Shown here: piece by piece, positions 27,344 to 37,040 of the stretch
Layout: every line of letters begins with the position of its first letter
Position numbering within the stretch: the stretch's first letter is position 1
Source: Arenibacter arenosicollis
GTDB taxonomy: Bacteria > Bacteroidota > Bacteroidia > Flavobacteriales > Flavobacteriaceae
NCBI RefSeq assembly: GCF_014397245.1
Contig: NZ_JACLHY010000001.1
Location: forward strand, 712,681-776,680
Direction of reading: 5' to 3'
Length of the DNA: 64,000 bases
The notes under the pieces: model-generated
Told to the model about the DNA's origin: nothing
Database searches by the model: none
Seen by the model: only the letters and a program-made list of their open reading frames with translations
Translations under genes and position numbers: made by a program

Positions 27344-28039
27344 ATGATTACAGTCCAAAACTTAACAAAAAAGTACGGGGAATCCATTGTACTGAATATA
27401 GAGAACTTGGAAATTCCAAAAGGACAGAGCTTTGGTTTAGTAGGAAATAATGGGGCTGGAAAGACGACTTTTTTTAGTCTAATGCTCGATTTAATTCAGC
27501 CGACTACGGGGCACATCAGTAATAACGGTGTTCAGGTAGATGCGAGCGAGGCATGGAAACCCTTTACTTCGGCCTTTATTGATGAGACATTTTTGATTGG
27601 GTATTTAACACCAGAGGAATATTTTTATTTCATCGGGGAACTACGAGGTCAGAACAAGGCGGATGTGGACAATCTGTTGTCCGGATTTGAAGATTTTTTT
27701 CATGGGGAAATCTTGGGGCAGAAAAAATACCTTAGGGACCTGTCCAAAGGAAATCAAAAAAAGGCCGGTATTGTAGCTTCTTTCATAGGTAATCCTGAAG
27801 TAATTATTTTGGATGAACCTTTCGCCAATCTGGACCCTACTACCCAAATAAGGCTAAAAGGGATTATAAGGGAATTGGCCGCCAGTAAAGAAGTGACCGT
27901 TTTGGTGTCCAGTCACGACCTAATACATGTTACCGAGGTTTGTGAACGAATTGTGGTGCTCAGTAAAGGGGAGCAGGTAAAGGATATCCAGACCTCCAAG
28001 GAAACCCTAAAAGAGTTGGAAGTTTTTTTTGGGGGATAA
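27344..28039 (+). CDS. ABC transporter ATP-binding protein
   Basis: A 231-residue ATPase powering the upstream permease. Motifs: Walker A GNNGAGKTT (about residues 35-43), Q-loop region, signature LSKGNQKKAG, Walker B VIILDEPF, D-loop and the switch histidine in SSHDL. The signature begins LSKG in place of the classical LSGG, a common variant. Length is that of a single ATPase domain. Confidence 0.95.
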   Translation: MITVQNLTKKYGESIVLNIENLEIPKGQSFGLVGNNGAGKTTFFSLMLDLIQPTTGHISNNGVQVDASEAWKPFTSAFIDETFLIGYLTPEEYFYFIGELRGQNKADVDNLLSGFEDFFHGEILGQKKYLRDLSKGNQKKAGIVASFIGNPEVIILDEPFANLDPTTQIRLKGIIRELAASKEVTVLVSSHDLIHVTEVCERIVVLSKGEQVKDIQTSKETLKELEVFFGG

Positions 28040-28208
28040 ATTATCATGGGGCTCTAATGGCCTTATCAATCACAGCTCTTCACGCCATCCGGCCTTAATA
28101 CGATTTAGAGCCCGTTTCTAGTTTGGCAACGGGAAGTTGTCTTTATTGCAAAGTATTTTGCCCCCTGGTCATTTCTTTGGGCTGGTCCGGAATACTCCTT
28201 CAACTAAA

Positions 28209-28249
28209 AATAATCTGGTTATTATCGACCAACTGCATAATAATCTGGT
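28209..28249. repeat. Direct repeat and overlapping dyad upstream of porW
   Basis: AATAATCTGGT occurs at 28209-28219 and 28239-28249, 30 bp apart. Overlapping it, TTATTAT (28219-28225) and ATAATAA (28237-28243) form a dyad. It lies 40-80 bp before the porW start and might be an operator. A separate stem CCCGTT/AACGGG at 28111-28133 is also present but lacks a U-tract. No gene is visible in the 248-bp gap. Confidence 0.4.
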
Positions 28250-28287
28250 CGTTTTTAAGTTAAGGATACGTACGAATACATAGAATT

Positions 28288-30831
28288 TTGAAGCTTCGCA
28301 ATAGACTTATATTTTCAGTTGTTTTTGGAGGATTGGTTTTTAATGCCTGTTCCACCAAGAAAGACGCCTTATTAAATCGTAATTGGCACGCCCTTAATAC
28401 CAAGTATAATACCCTGTATAACGGTAATATTGCTTTTGAGGAAGGACGCGAGGAACTCAATGCCATTTATCAGGACAACTACTGGGAGATATTGCCCGTA
28501 GAGCGGCTGGAGGTCACCGAGGATATAAAATTGGATTCCGAAGACAATAACCCTAATTTTCTTATAGCCGAGGAAAAGGCAACCAAAGCCATACAGAAGC
28601 ACAGTATGGATATTAAGGATGAGGAGCGTAACCCTCAGACCGATGAAGCCTTTTTACTGTTGGGGAAGGCCAGGTACTTTGACCAGCGTTATATGCCCGC
28701 CTTGGAATCCTTCAATTATATCCTAAATAAATATACGCAGAGCGATAAGCTGAACGAAGCAACTATTTGGAGGGAGAAGGTAAATATTCGTTTGGAAAAT
28801 GAGGAACTTGCACTTAGAAATTTAAAGCGATTAATAAAACAGGAGCGTTTAAGCGATCAGGAATATGCTGATGCCCGTGCCATGATGGGTCAGGCTTACA
28901 TCAACCTTAAGATACAGGATACGGCCATTCAGCAATTGAAGATTGCTTCGGTCTACACCAAAAAGAATCCGGAAAAAGGCCGTTATTTATATATCATTGG
29001 TCAACTGTTCAATCAATTGGGACATAAGGACAGTGCCAATTATGCCTTTGACAAGGTAATTGCCCTGAATAGGAAATCGCCTAGGGTCTATATGATCAAT
29101 GCCCATCTTCAAAAGATTCAGAACACAGACCTTACCGATGAAAATAGGGAGGAAATGTATGAGTATCTTACGGAATTGGAGGAAAATAGGGAGAATAGAC
29201 CTTTCTTGAATAAAATATACCGTCAGGTGGCAGAGTTTCATTTGGCCACTAAATCCGATAGTCTGGCTTTGGTCTATTATAACAAATCCATACGTGCCAC
29301 TCAGAATATGCCGCAATTGAACGCTTTGAACTACGAAAATCTGGCAATCTATAATTTTGACCAGAATGGTTATAAAGCTTCCGGAGCATATTATGATAGT
29401 GTGTTGCAGAATTTAAATGAGAATACCAAAAAGTTTAGGGAGGTTAAAAAAAAGCTGGACAATTTGGAAGATGTAATAAAGTATGAAGAGGTGGCTCAGT
29501 ATACGGATAGCGTAATTACTCTTTATGAGTCTTCCATTGAGGATAGGGTAACCTATTTTGAGGATCATATTGCCAAATTAAAGGAGGTGGCCGAGAAAGA
29601 TAAAAAGAAGGAAGAAAGTATGGCCAATGCAGGTTTTGCAGCCTTTAGTAAAAGCAAGGGAGGCAAGGAGAACAAGGGCAAGTTTTATTTTTATAATATA
29701 ACCGCATTGGGATATGGAAAGAACGATTTTAAAACTAGATGGGGGAAGCGAAATTTAGAGGATGATTGGCGATGGTCCAATAAGGTTAAATCGCAGAATC
29801 TTGAAGTTAGTGAAGGTAATTTGGCCAATTCAGGGGTGAAAAATGTAGCTGCCGTGGGTGAGGATCAAAAATACAGTGTTGAATTCTATTTAGGTCAAAT
29901 ACCTACAGACCCCAAGGTGATAGACAGTTTAAAAACCGAACGTAATTTTGCCAATTATCAATTGGGCTTGATCTATAAGGAAAAATTTAAAGAGAATCTT
30001 CTGGCAGCCGGCAAATTGGAAAGCGTATTAGCATCCAATCCTGAAGAAAGGTTGGTAATTCCATCCAAATACAACCTTTACAAGATATACGAGCAATCTG
30101 GCAGTTCTTTGGCAACTGATATGAAGTACGATATTATTAAGAACCATCCTGAATCCAGATATGCGGAAATCCTCCTAAACCCTCAGGCCGTTTTAACAGG
30201 TAGCGCGGATAGTCCGGATGCCAAGTACCAGAGATTGTACAAACTATTCCAAGATCAGGAGTTTTTACAAGTAATTACCGGGGCCGAAGAAAATATAAGT
30301 ACCTATACCGGTGATCCCATTGTTCCTAAATTTGAAATGCTGAAGGCAAATGCCATTGGTAGGCTACAGGGGTTCGATGATTTTAAGGAAGCATTAAATT
30401 ATGTAGCCCTTAACTATCCCAATAATCCGGAGGGGAAAAAGGCACAGACTATGGTGGCTGAACAATTGCCAAAGTTGGAGCCCAAGGTGTTTTCTGTTGA
30501 AACCGGATCTACAGGTTCGGGAAATTGGAAAGTAGTCTTTCCACTTAAAATTAGGGACGATAAAAAGGCACTTAGACTAAAGGAACTTTTGGAAAAATCT
30601 ATAAGTGACCTCAAATATAAGAACAAGGTTTCAAAAGATATATACAACCTTGAAGATCAGTTTGTAGTGGTTCATGGTTTTAAATCCAAGGACTTTGCCT
30701 TAGGTTACGCCGAATTGATAAAAAACAACAAGGATTACCGAATCGGTGATGAGAATTTCGTAATTTTATCTAACAACTATAAAATAATACAAGTACATAA
30801 GAATATAGCAGATTATAAAGCGCAACAGTAA
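28288..30831 (+). CDS. porW: Type IX secretion / gliding motility lipoprotein PorW/SprE
   Basis: An 847-residue outer-envelope lipoprotein needed for T9SS function in known systems (SprE in Flavobacterium johnsoniae, PorW in Porphyromonas gingivalis). It starts with TTG; no ATG is available before the lipobox, and MKLRNRLIFSVVFGGLVFNAC (Cys21) is a good lipoprotein signal. The sequence begins CSTKKDALLNRNWHALNTKYN, a family hallmark, followed by many TPR-like helices to about residue 420 and a charged Lys/Glu region. It ends in a SPOR-like segment. The bactofilin gene follows after 19 bp. Confidence 0.9.
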   Translation: MKLRNRLIFSVVFGGLVFNACSTKKDALLNRNWHALNTKYNTLYNGNIAFEEGREELNAIYQDNYWEILPVERLEVTEDIKLDSEDNNPNFLIAEEKATKAIQKHSMDIKDEERNPQTDEAFLLLGKARYFDQRYMPALESFNYILNKYTQSDKLNEATIWREKVNIRLENEELALRNLKRLIKQERLSDQEYADARAMMGQAYINLKIQDTAIQQLKIASVYTKKNPEKGRYLYIIGQLFNQLGHKDSANYAFDKVIALNRKSPRVYMINAHLQKIQNTDLTDENREEMYEYLTELEENRENRPFLNKIYRQVAEFHLATKSDSLALVYYNKSIRATQNMPQLNALNYENLAIYNFDQNGYKASGAYYDSVLQNLNENTKKFREVKKKLDNLEDVIKYEEVAQYTDSVITLYESSIEDRVTYFEDHIAKLKEVAEKDKKKEESMANAGFAAFSKSKGGKENKGKFYFYNITALGYGKNDFKTRWGKRNLEDDWRWSNKVKSQNLEVSEGNLANSGVKNVAAVGEDQKYSVEFYLGQIPTDPKVIDSLKTERNFANYQLGLIYKEKFKENLLAAGKLESVLASNPEERLVIPSKYNLYKIYEQSGSSLATDMKYDIIKNHPESRYAEILLNPQAVLTGSADSPDAKYQRLYKLFQDQEFLQVITGAEENISTYTGDPIVPKFEMLKANAIGRLQGFDDFKEALNYVALNYPNNPEGKKAQTMVAEQLPKLEPKVFSVETGSTGSGNWKVVFPLKIRDDKKALRLKELLEKSISDLKYKNKVSKDIYNLEDQFVVVHGFKSKDFALGYAELIKNNKDYRIGDENFVILSNNYKIIQVHKNIADYKAQQ

Positions 30832-30850
30832 ACCCCAAAACCTTAACAAA

Positions 30851-31282
30851 ATGTTTTCAGATAACAAAAAACCTCGTGTTATGACAGAATTAGGCGGACA
30901 ACCCAACAGAATTGAAAAAAATACTAGAATCAAAGGAGATATAGTCTCTGAAGCGGATTTTAGGATCGATGGAAAATTGGACGGCAATGTAAAAACTTCA
31001 GGAAAAGTAGTCATCGGTATCGATGGTTATATTCATGGCAAAGTGGAGTGCGTCAATGCCGATATTGAGGGTAATTTTAATGGAGAATTGATCGTCTCCG
31101 ATCTTTTGTCCCTAAAGTCTTCTGCTGTTATCGAGGGTACTGTAACGGTATCCAAATTAGCTGTGGAACCTGGTGCCACCTTTAACGCTGCCTGTACAAT
31201 GAAGGGTAAAGAGGGTAAGAGCTCTATAAATACACCAACAAAACATTCAGTAACTTCCAATGAGCCAGCAAAAGCCTCCTAA
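30851..31282 (+). CDS. Bactofilin (polymer-forming cytoskeletal protein)
   Basis: A 143-residue protein with a central right-handed beta-helix of short repeats (about 18-115; KGDIVSEADFRIDGKLDGNV through LAVEPGATFNAACTM), flanked by short disordered ends. Bactofilins self-assemble into filaments that organise cell-wall enzymes or polarity. The 3' end overlaps the atpZ-like gene by 23 bp, so bactofilin translation is physically coupled to the ATP synthase operon. Confidence 0.93.
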   Translation: MFSDNKKPRVMTELGGQPNRIEKNTRIKGDIVSEADFRIDGKLDGNVKTSGKVVIGIDGYIHGKVECVNADIEGNFNGELIVSDLLSLKSSAVIEGTVTVSKLAVEPGATFNAACTMKGKEGKSSINTPTKHSVTSNEPAKAS

Positions 31283-31490
31283 AAATAACAACGGTTTAAA
31301 AAATGCCGCCTTGCTTTCTGGCATTGCCTTGGAAATGGGCGGAATTATTTTTTTATCGGCCAAGGGAGGAAAATGGTTGGACGACTATTTTGAAATGGAG
31401 TCCAAGACCTTTCTTATTGTACTTACTTTATTGGGGGTCGCCATTGCAATTTATTTGGTTTTACAGCAGTTGAAACGCATAAAGTATTAA
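31260..31490 (+). CDS. AtpZ/AtpI-family membrane protein
   Basis: A 76-residue protein with two membrane helices (about 13-33 and 44-65), an AtpZ/AtpI family member found at the head of F-ATPase operons and linked to assembly or ion supply of the c-ring. It overlaps the bactofilin end by 23 bp, and its own stop shares bases with the ATG of the next gene (TAATG). Confidence 0.85.
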   Translation: MSQQKPPKNNNGLKNAALLSGIALEMGGIIFLSAKGGKWLDDYFEMESKTFLIVLTLLGVAIAIYLVLQQLKRIKY

Positions 31491-31876
31491 TGTCCAAGCA
31501 TAAATTTCTTTTTACTTTTTACCTTTCCTTGGTGCTTTTGAGCTTCTTGGTGTTTTGCCTTCACATCCTGGTACTTTATTTATTTGGTTTTCCCTTGTTC
31601 GACCATATGATTGTTTTGGCTTATTTGCTAAATATGGTACTGGCCTTGATCATATTTTCTGCACTTTATTGGTTTCGGGTTAAATACAGAGATCAAATTG
31701 GTTTTCTTTTTCTCGGAGGAAGTATGCTCAAGTTTTTGTTTTTCTTCATCGCTTTTTATCCGTTCTATAATGCGGATGGAAAGATGGAATCCTTGGAGTT
31801 TACATCTTTTTTTGTTCCCTATTTCGTATGCCTACTTTTGGAAACATTGTTTACTGCCAGAATGTTAAATAGTTAG
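31490..31876 (+). CDS. Small integral membrane protein in the ATP synthase operon (DUF6168-like)
   Basis: A 128-residue protein with four membrane helices (about 6-33, 38-61, 70-92 and 103-124). From memory it corresponds to DUF6168, found between atpZ and atpB in Flavobacteriia. It occupies the place of AtpI in other bacteria and may play a similar role. ATG overlaps the previous stop codon. Confidence 0.75.
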   Translation: MSKHKFLFTFYLSLVLLSFLVFCLHILVLYLFGFPLFDHMIVLAYLLNMVLALIIFSALYWFRVKYRDQIGFLFLGGSMLKFLFFFIAFYPFYNADGKMESLEFTSFFVPYFVCLLLETLFTARMLNS

Positions 31877-31959
31877 CTTCAATTTTGTTTTCTGAACAGC
31901 TTTTAAATTATGGTCTAAAATAAACCGATTAATGCTTTTTTCTTTTTGAGATAAAAGCG

Positions 31960-31967
31960 TACATTTG
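31960..31967 (+). promoter_or_regulatory. -7 box (TACATTTG) upstream of atpB
   Basis: Exact TAnnTTTG match in the 124-bp gap before atpB, ending 33 nt before the ATG at 32001. It suggests that the structural ATP synthase genes have their own promoter in addition to any read-through from porW and bactofilin. Confidence 0.55.
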
Positions 31968-32000
31968 CACGGATTTTTTGAGACCGATATTTTAAGCGAT

Positions 32001-33077
32001 ATGCAAAAACCATTTTACGTTAAAGTTCTTTTAGTTGTTACACTTCTTCTGGGTATCAATGCTTTCGCACAGGAAAAGGACCATTCATCCAGCGAAGAAA
32101 AAGGAAGTCTAAAATCCGAAATCAAGGAATTTATTGGACATCACTTGTTGGATTCCCACGATTTTACCCTTTTTACCATAGATGAAGAAAATAATGAGCA
32201 CGTTGGTTTTCCGTTGCCTGTAATTTTATGGGACAACGGCCTAAAAGTGTTTTCTTCCTCAAAATTTCACCATGGGGAATCCGTGGCAGAAGTGGACGGA
32301 AATTATTACGCCCTTTACCATGGTAAAATTGTAAAGACCGATGCCGAAGGGACCATCAATTACGATGATGAACACCATGCAACCAATGTAAAACCATTGG
32401 ATTTTTCCATTACAAAAAACGTAGTCTTTATATTTTTAGTGGCTGCATTAATGTTGTTCTTGTTCGCAAGAATGGCCAAGTCTTATAAGTCCAGTGCTAT
32501 GCCAAAGGGTGTAGGGCGTTTGTTAGAGCCTATTATACTTTATATACGTGATGATATTGCTATTCCAAATATTGGGAAAAAGCATTATAAGAAATACATG
32601 AGCTATTTGTTAACTGTGTTTTTCTTTATTTGGATCATTAACCTTTTGGGGCTTACTCCTCTAGGGGTAAACGTTACCAACAATATAGCGGTAACTTTTG
32701 CTTTGGCAATCCTTACCTATTTGATTACTACGTTTACCGCAAACAAGAATTACTGGAAACATATTTTTTGGATGCCGGATGTTCCTGTCTTTATGAAGAT
32801 TGTCTTGGCTCCGATTGAACTTTTGGGAACTTTTATTAAGCCATTCTCCTTAATGATTCGTTTGTATGCGAACATCACGGCAGGTCACGTGGTCTTAATG
32901 AGTATTTTGGGAATGATGTTTATCTTCAAAAACTGGATCGGAAGTCCATTGTCATTTGGTTTGGCATTTGCACTTTCTTTGTTGGAGTTGTTGGTAGCGG
33001 CTTTACAGGCCTATATTTTTACGATGTTATCCGCGCTATATTTTGGATCGGCCGTTGAGGAACATCATGATCACTAA
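32001..33077 (+). CDS. atpB: F0F1 ATP synthase subunit A
   Basis: Membrane stator subunit that carries the proton half-channels. The ATG at 32001 gives 358 residues and is preferred over a TTG at 31965, which overlaps the promoter box. A signal-like N-terminus (MQKPFYVKVLLVVTLLLGINAFAQ) and a long hydrophilic domain precede the conserved helices, a Bacteroidota feature that makes the protein longer than the E. coli homologue (271). The essential arginine is in FSLMIRLYANITAGH. Confidence 0.95.
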   Translation: MQKPFYVKVLLVVTLLLGINAFAQEKDHSSSEEKGSLKSEIKEFIGHHLLDSHDFTLFTIDEENNEHVGFPLPVILWDNGLKVFSSSKFHHGESVAEVDGNYYALYHGKIVKTDAEGTINYDDEHHATNVKPLDFSITKNVVFIFLVAALMLFLFARMAKSYKSSAMPKGVGRLLEPIILYIRDDIAIPNIGKKHYKKYMSYLLTVFFFIWIINLLGLTPLGVNVTNNIAVTFALAILTYLITTFTANKNYWKHIFWMPDVPVFMKIVLAPIELLGTFIKPFSLMIRLYANITAGHVVLMSILGMMFIFKNWIGSPLSFGLAFALSLLELLVAALQAYIFTMLSALYFGSAVEEHHDH

Positions 33078-33111
33078 TAAGTAGAATGTTTAATAATTAA
33101 TTATATATATT

Positions 33112-33303
33112 ATGGAAATCCCAACTATTGTAGGAGCTGGTTTGATTGTTATCGGTGCTGGTTTAGGTATTGGTAAAATTGGTGGTTCTGCTATGGACGC
33201 CATCGCTCGTCAACCAGAAGCTTCAGGTAAGATTCAAACAGCAATGTTGATTGCTGCTGCACTTATCGAAGGTATTGGTTTCGCTGCGCTTTTCGCATCT
33301 TAA
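33112..33303 (+). CDS. atpE: F0F1 ATP synthase subunit C
   Basis: The 63-residue ring-forming subunit: two helices joined by the polar loop ARQPEAS (Arg33, Gln34, Pro35), with the ion-carrying Glu53 in LIEGIGFA. The ligand set of Na+-translocating c subunits (a Gln in helix 1, and Ser and Tyr near the Glu in helix 2) is not seen, so H+ coupling is more likely. It is followed at once by a very strong hairpin. Confidence 0.95.
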   Translation: MEIPTIVGAGLIVIGAGLGIGKIGGSAMDAIARQPEASGKIQTAMLIAAALIEGIGFAALFAS

Positions 33304-33314
33304 TCAAACAAAAT

Positions 33315-33355
33315 AAAGAACAGCTATAACGGTTGGTTATAGCTGTTCTTTTACA
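33315..33355 (+). terminator. Strong hairpin with short U-tract between atpE and atpF
   Basis: A perfect 16-bp stem, 33315-33330 with 33336-33351, and a 5-nt loop (GGTTG), starting 12 bp after the atpE stop and followed by TTACAATT. It resembles an intrinsic terminator inside the operon; partial termination or 3'-end protection of atpE mRNA are both possible. Confidence 0.8.
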
Positions 33356-33392
33356 ATTAAAAATTAAACGTTTACATTTCATATATTAGGAC

Positions 33393-33893
33393 ATGGAAAA
33401 ATTAATAGAGCAGTTTTCATTTGGGTTGTTTTTTTGGCAATTGTTATTATTTATAGCAGTGCTTCTTTTGTTGCGTAAATTTGCGTGGAAACCTATTCTA
33501 GATGCCGTGGAGGATCGCGAATCGGGAATTAAGGACGCTTTGGCCGCAGCGGAAAATGCTAAAAAGGAAATGCAAAATGTTACTGCCGATAGCGAGCGTC
33601 TTTTGCAAGAGGCACGTGGAGAGCGTGAGGCCATGATCAAAGAGGCCCGCGAAATGAAAGAGAAGATGGTCTCCGATGCCAAAGATTTGGCCCAGGCTGA
33701 GGCTGACAAAATGATCAAGCAAGCTCAACTTGCCATTGAAAGTGAAAAGAAAGCTGCCGTAGCCGATATAAAGAATGAAGTGGCTACCCTATCCTTGGAA
33801 ATTGCGGAAAAGGTAATTAAAGGTCAGTTTTCCGACAAGGCCAAGCAGTTAAAGTTGGTCGAAGAAATGATCGGGGAGATCAAGCTAAATTAG
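33393..33893 (+). CDS. atpF: F0F1 ATP synthase subunit B
   Basis: Peripheral stalk subunit of 166 residues: one N-terminal membrane helix (about 8-28) followed by a long charged helix rich in Ala, Glu and Lys that dimerises and reaches F1. RKFAWKPILDAVEDRE is the family hallmark. Ten bp separate it from atpH. Confidence 0.95.
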   Translation: MEKLIEQFSFGLFFWQLLLFIAVLLLLRKFAWKPILDAVEDRESGIKDALAAAENAKKEMQNVTADSERLLQEARGEREAMIKEAREMKEKMVSDAKDLAQAEADKMIKQAQLAIESEKKAAVADIKNEVATLSLEIAEKVIKGQFSDKAKQLKLVEEMIGEIKLN

Positions 33894-33903
33894 GGATTGG
33901 AAT

Positions 33904-34443
33904 ATGAACGAATCTAGAGCAGCCGTACGTTACGCAAAGGCAGTATTGGACTTGGCGGTAGAGAATAAGGCTACCGAACAGGTGGAAAAGGATTTTCGGA
34001 GTATATTATCTACTATAACTGGTAGTACTGAACTTCAGGAAATGTTGGGAAGCCCTGTTTTAAAAGGCGAACTTAAAAAGAAGGCCTTATCCGAAATCTT
34101 TAAGGGCAGCGATTCAGTTACAGAAGGACTTATTTCCACATTAGTGGATAATAAGAGAATTTCAATTCTGAACGATGTAGCCGAAAAGTTCATTATTTTA
34201 AATGAAGCAAGAAAGGGTCAGGGTGTGGCGATGGTTACTACCGCGGTTCCCCTAAGCGGTGAACTTGAGAAAAAAATATTGAGCAAAGTAGTTCAACTTA
34301 CCGGTAATGAATCTACCATAGAGAACAAAGTGGATGAGAGTATTATTGGAGGTTTTATTTTGCGGGTTGGGGATTTGCAATATGATGCAAGTATAGCCAA
34401 CAAATTAAGTAATTTGAAAAGAGAGTTTACAAATAGTCTATAA
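33904..34443 (+). CDS. atpH: F0F1 ATP synthase subunit delta
   Basis: 179-residue OSCP/delta subunit linking the peripheral stalk to F1. It starts MNESRAAVRYAKAVLDLA and ends in the conserved segment GGFILRVGDLQYDASIANKL. Normal length and position in the operon. Confidence 0.95.
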   Translation: MNESRAAVRYAKAVLDLAVENKATEQVEKDFRSILSTITGSTELQEMLGSPVLKGELKKKALSEIFKGSDSVTEGLISTLVDNKRISILNDVAEKFIILNEARKGQGVAMVTTAVPLSGELEKKILSKVVQLTGNESTIENKVDESIIGGFILRVGDLQYDASIANKLSNLKREFTNSL

Positions 34444-34501
34444 ATAATTTTTTTGGACGATGTTGGGTTTCAATGTGGTCCTAATCTTATATCTATAACA
34501 A

Positions 34502-36076
34502 ATGGCAGGAGTAAAAGCCGCTGAAGTATCAGCAATATTAAAGAAGCAGTTATCGGGGTTTGAAGCATCAGCTTCATTAAACGAGGTAGGTACCGTTCTA
34601 CAAGTAGGTGATGGTATCGCTAGGGTTTATGGATTATCTAATGTCCAATACGGAGAATTGGTAGAATTTGAAGGTGGACTTCAGGGGATCGTTCTTAACT
34701 TGGAAGAGGATAATGTTGGTGTGGTATTGTTGAGCCCATCCAGAAATATAAAGGAAGGATCGGTTGTAAAACGTACCCAGACTATTGCCTCCATTAAAGT
34801 TGGTGAAGGTATTGTAGGTCGTGTTGTAGATACATTGGGAGCTCCTATAGATGGTAAAGGACCAATAACTGGTGAATTATATGAATTGCCATTGGAGCGT
34901 AAGGCACCTGGGGTTATTTTCCGTCAGCCTGTGACAGAGCCATTGCAAACCGGAATAAAAGCCATCGATGCCATGATTCCTGTAGGTAGGGGTCAGCGTG
35001 AGTTGGTTATTGGTGACCGTCAGACGGGTAAGACTACCGTTTGTGTGGATACCATTTTGAATCAAAAAGAATTTTACGATGCAGGGGAACCTGTATATTG
35101 TATATATGTTGCCATAGGTCAAAAGGCCTCTACGGTAGCAAACATTGCAAAAACATTGGAAGATGCAGGTGCTTTGGCATATACTACCATTGTTGCCGCA
35201 AATGCTTCCGATCCTGCTTCCATGCAGGTATACGCACCATTTGCAGGAGCTGCGATCGGTGAATATTTCAGGGATACTGGTAGACCAGCTTTGATTATCT
35301 ATGATGATTTATCAAAACAAGCAGTTGCCTATCGTGAGATATCTTTATTGTTAAGACGCCCACCGGGACGTGAGGCTTATCCTGGGGATGTATTTTACCT
35401 TCACTCCAGATTATTGGAGCGTGCTGCAAAAGTAATTGCAGATGATACTATTGCCAAGAATATGAACGATTTGCCAGAGGTATTGAAGCCATTGGTAAAA
35501 GGTGGTGGATCTTTAACGGCTTTGCCGATTATTGAAACTCAAGCTGGTGACGTTTCCGCTTATATTCCTACTAACGTAATTTCTATTACGGATGGACAGA
35601 TTTTCTTGACGCAAGATCTTTTCAACCAAGGTGTTCGTCCAGCGATCAACGTAGGTATTTCCGTATCGCGTGTTGGAGGTAATGCCCAGATAAAATCAAT
35701 GAAAAAGGTAGCTGGTACATTAAAATTGGATCAGGCACAATTCCGTGAATTGGAAGCTTTTGCCAAGTTCGGTTCAGATTTGGATGCCGCTACATTGAAT
35801 GTTATTGAAAAGGGTCGTAGAAATGTTGAAATTCTAAAGCAGGCGCAGAACGATCCATTTACGGTTGAAGATCAGGTAGCTATTATTTACGCTGGTTCCA
35901 AAAACCTATTGAACAAGGTTCCTGTTGAGAAAATTAAGGAATTTGAAAGGGATTATATCGAGTTCTTGAACGCTAAGCACAGGGACGTGTTGGATCAACT
36001 TAAAGCCGGTAAGTTAACGGATGAAGTAATAGATGTTTTGTCCTCTGTGGCCAAAGATTTATCCGCAAAATATTAA
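34502..36076 (+). CDS. atpA: F0F1 ATP synthase subunit alpha
   Basis: 524-residue non-catalytic nucleotide-binding subunit, present in three copies in F1. P-loop GDRQTGKTT near residue 170, [40 protein letters not shown] and the alpha-specific [17 protein letters not shown] are present. No atpD follows; a hairpin does. Confidence 0.97.
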   Translation: MAGVKAAEVSAILKKQLSGFEASASLNEVGTVLQVGDGIARVYGLSNVQYGELVEFEGGLQGIVLNLEEDNVGVVLLSPSRNIKEGSVVKRTQTIASIKVGEGIVGRVVDTLGAPIDGKGPITGELYELPLERKAPGVIFRQPVTEPLQTGIKAIDAMIPVGRGQRELVIGDRQTGKTTVCVDTILNQKEFYDAGEPVYCIYVAIGQKASTVANIAKTLEDAGALAYTTIVAANASDPASMQVYAPFAGAAIGEYFRDTGRPALIIYDDLSKQAVAYREISLLLRRPPGREAYPGDVFYLHSRLLERAAKVIADDTIAKNMNDLPEVLKPLVKGGGSLTALPIIETQAGDVSAYIPTNVISITDGQIFLTQDLFNQGVRPAINVGISVSRVGGNAQIKSMKKVAGTLKLDQAQFRELEAFAKFGSDLDAATLNVIEKGRRNVEILKQAQNDPFTVEDQVAIIYAGSKNLLNKVPVEKIKEFERDYIEFLNAKHRDVLDQLKAGKLTDEVIDVLSSVAKDLSAKY

Positions 36077-36084
36077 TAAAGTAA

Positions 36085-36120
36085 TCTTTTCAGTTTTCCA
36101 GATATGGAAAACTGAAAAGA
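36085..36120 (+). other. Perfect 16-bp hairpin between atpA and atpG, without U-tract
   Basis: 36085-36100 pairs perfectly with 36105-36120 around a GATA loop, starting 8 bp after the atpA stop. No T-run follows, so it is not a standard terminator; an mRNA processing or stabilising element is more likely. Confidence 0.8.
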
Positions 36121-36179
36121 ATTGAATAAATGATTGTATAACACAGTATTCCTCTCCTTGGGGAGCTTAAGTGGAGCCT

Positions 36180-37040
36180 ATGGCCAATTTAAAAGAAATA
36201 CGAAATAGAATTGCTTCGGTATCTTCAACGATGCAGATTACCAGTGCCATGAAAATGGTATCTGCCGCTAAGTTGAAGAAGGCCCAGGATGCCATTACCG
36301 CAATGCGTCCTTATTCTGATAAATTATCGGAGCTATTGCAAAGTCTAAGCGCTAGTCTGGATTCAGATTCTGGAAGTAAGTTTGCTGATAATCGTGAAGT
36401 AAAAAAGGTTTTGATCGTTGCTATAAACTCTAACCGTGGTTTATGTGGTGCCTTTAATACGAACATCTTAAAACAAAGTGTTCTTTTGGCCAACAGCACC
36501 TATGCGGGCAAACAAGTAGATTTTGTTGCTATTGGTAAAAAGGCAAATGATATTTTAAAGAAAAAGAACAAGGTTATTGCCAACCATAGTGCGGTTTACG
36601 ATGATTTAACGTTCGATAATGTTGCTGTCATTGCCGAGGAATTAATGGATTTGTTTACCACAGGAGCCTATGACAAAATTGATATTGTTTATAACAAATT
36701 CAAGAATGCGGCTACACAAATAGTGATGACAGAGCAATTTTTACCGATTGTTCCTGTAGAAGGCGGAGCCAATTCTTCGGCCGATTATATTTTTGAGCCT
36801 TCGAAAGCAGAGATTGTGGAACAATTGATTCCTAAATCATTGAAAACACAATTGTATAAAGGTATACGCGATTCTTTTGCCAGTGAGCACGGCGCCCGTA
36901 TGACCGCTATGCACAAGGCAACGGACAACGCAACTGACTTAAGAAATCAGTTAAAACTTACTTACAACAAAGCAAGACAAGCCGCTATAACCGGTGAAAT
37001 TTTAGAAATTGTTGGTGGAGCGGAAGCGTTGAACAATTAA
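36180..37040 (+). CDS. atpG: F0F1 ATP synthase subunit gamma
   Basis: Central rotor subunit. ATG at 36180 (MANLKEIRNRIASVSSTMQITSAMKMVSAAKL, 286 residues) is preferred over an in-frame GTG at 36171 by comparison with the family. The C-terminal rotor helix TYNKARQAAITGEILEIVGGAEAL is intact. The last codons and the stop belong to a 103-bp tandem duplication. atpD and atpC do not follow; in this phylum they are often elsewhere. Confidence 0.96.
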   Translation: MANLKEIRNRIASVSSTMQITSAMKMVSAAKLKKAQDAITAMRPYSDKLSELLQSLSASLDSDSGSKFADNREVKKVLIVAINSNRGLCGAFNTNILKQSVLLANSTYAGKQVDFVAIGKKANDILKKKNKVIANHSAVYDDLTFDNVAVIAEELMDLFTTGAYDKIDIVYNKFKNAATQIVMTEQFLPIVPVEGGANSSADYIFEPSKAEIVEQLIPKSLKTQLYKGIRDSFASEHGARMTAMHKATDNATDLRNQLKLTYNKARQAAITGEILEIVGGAEALNN

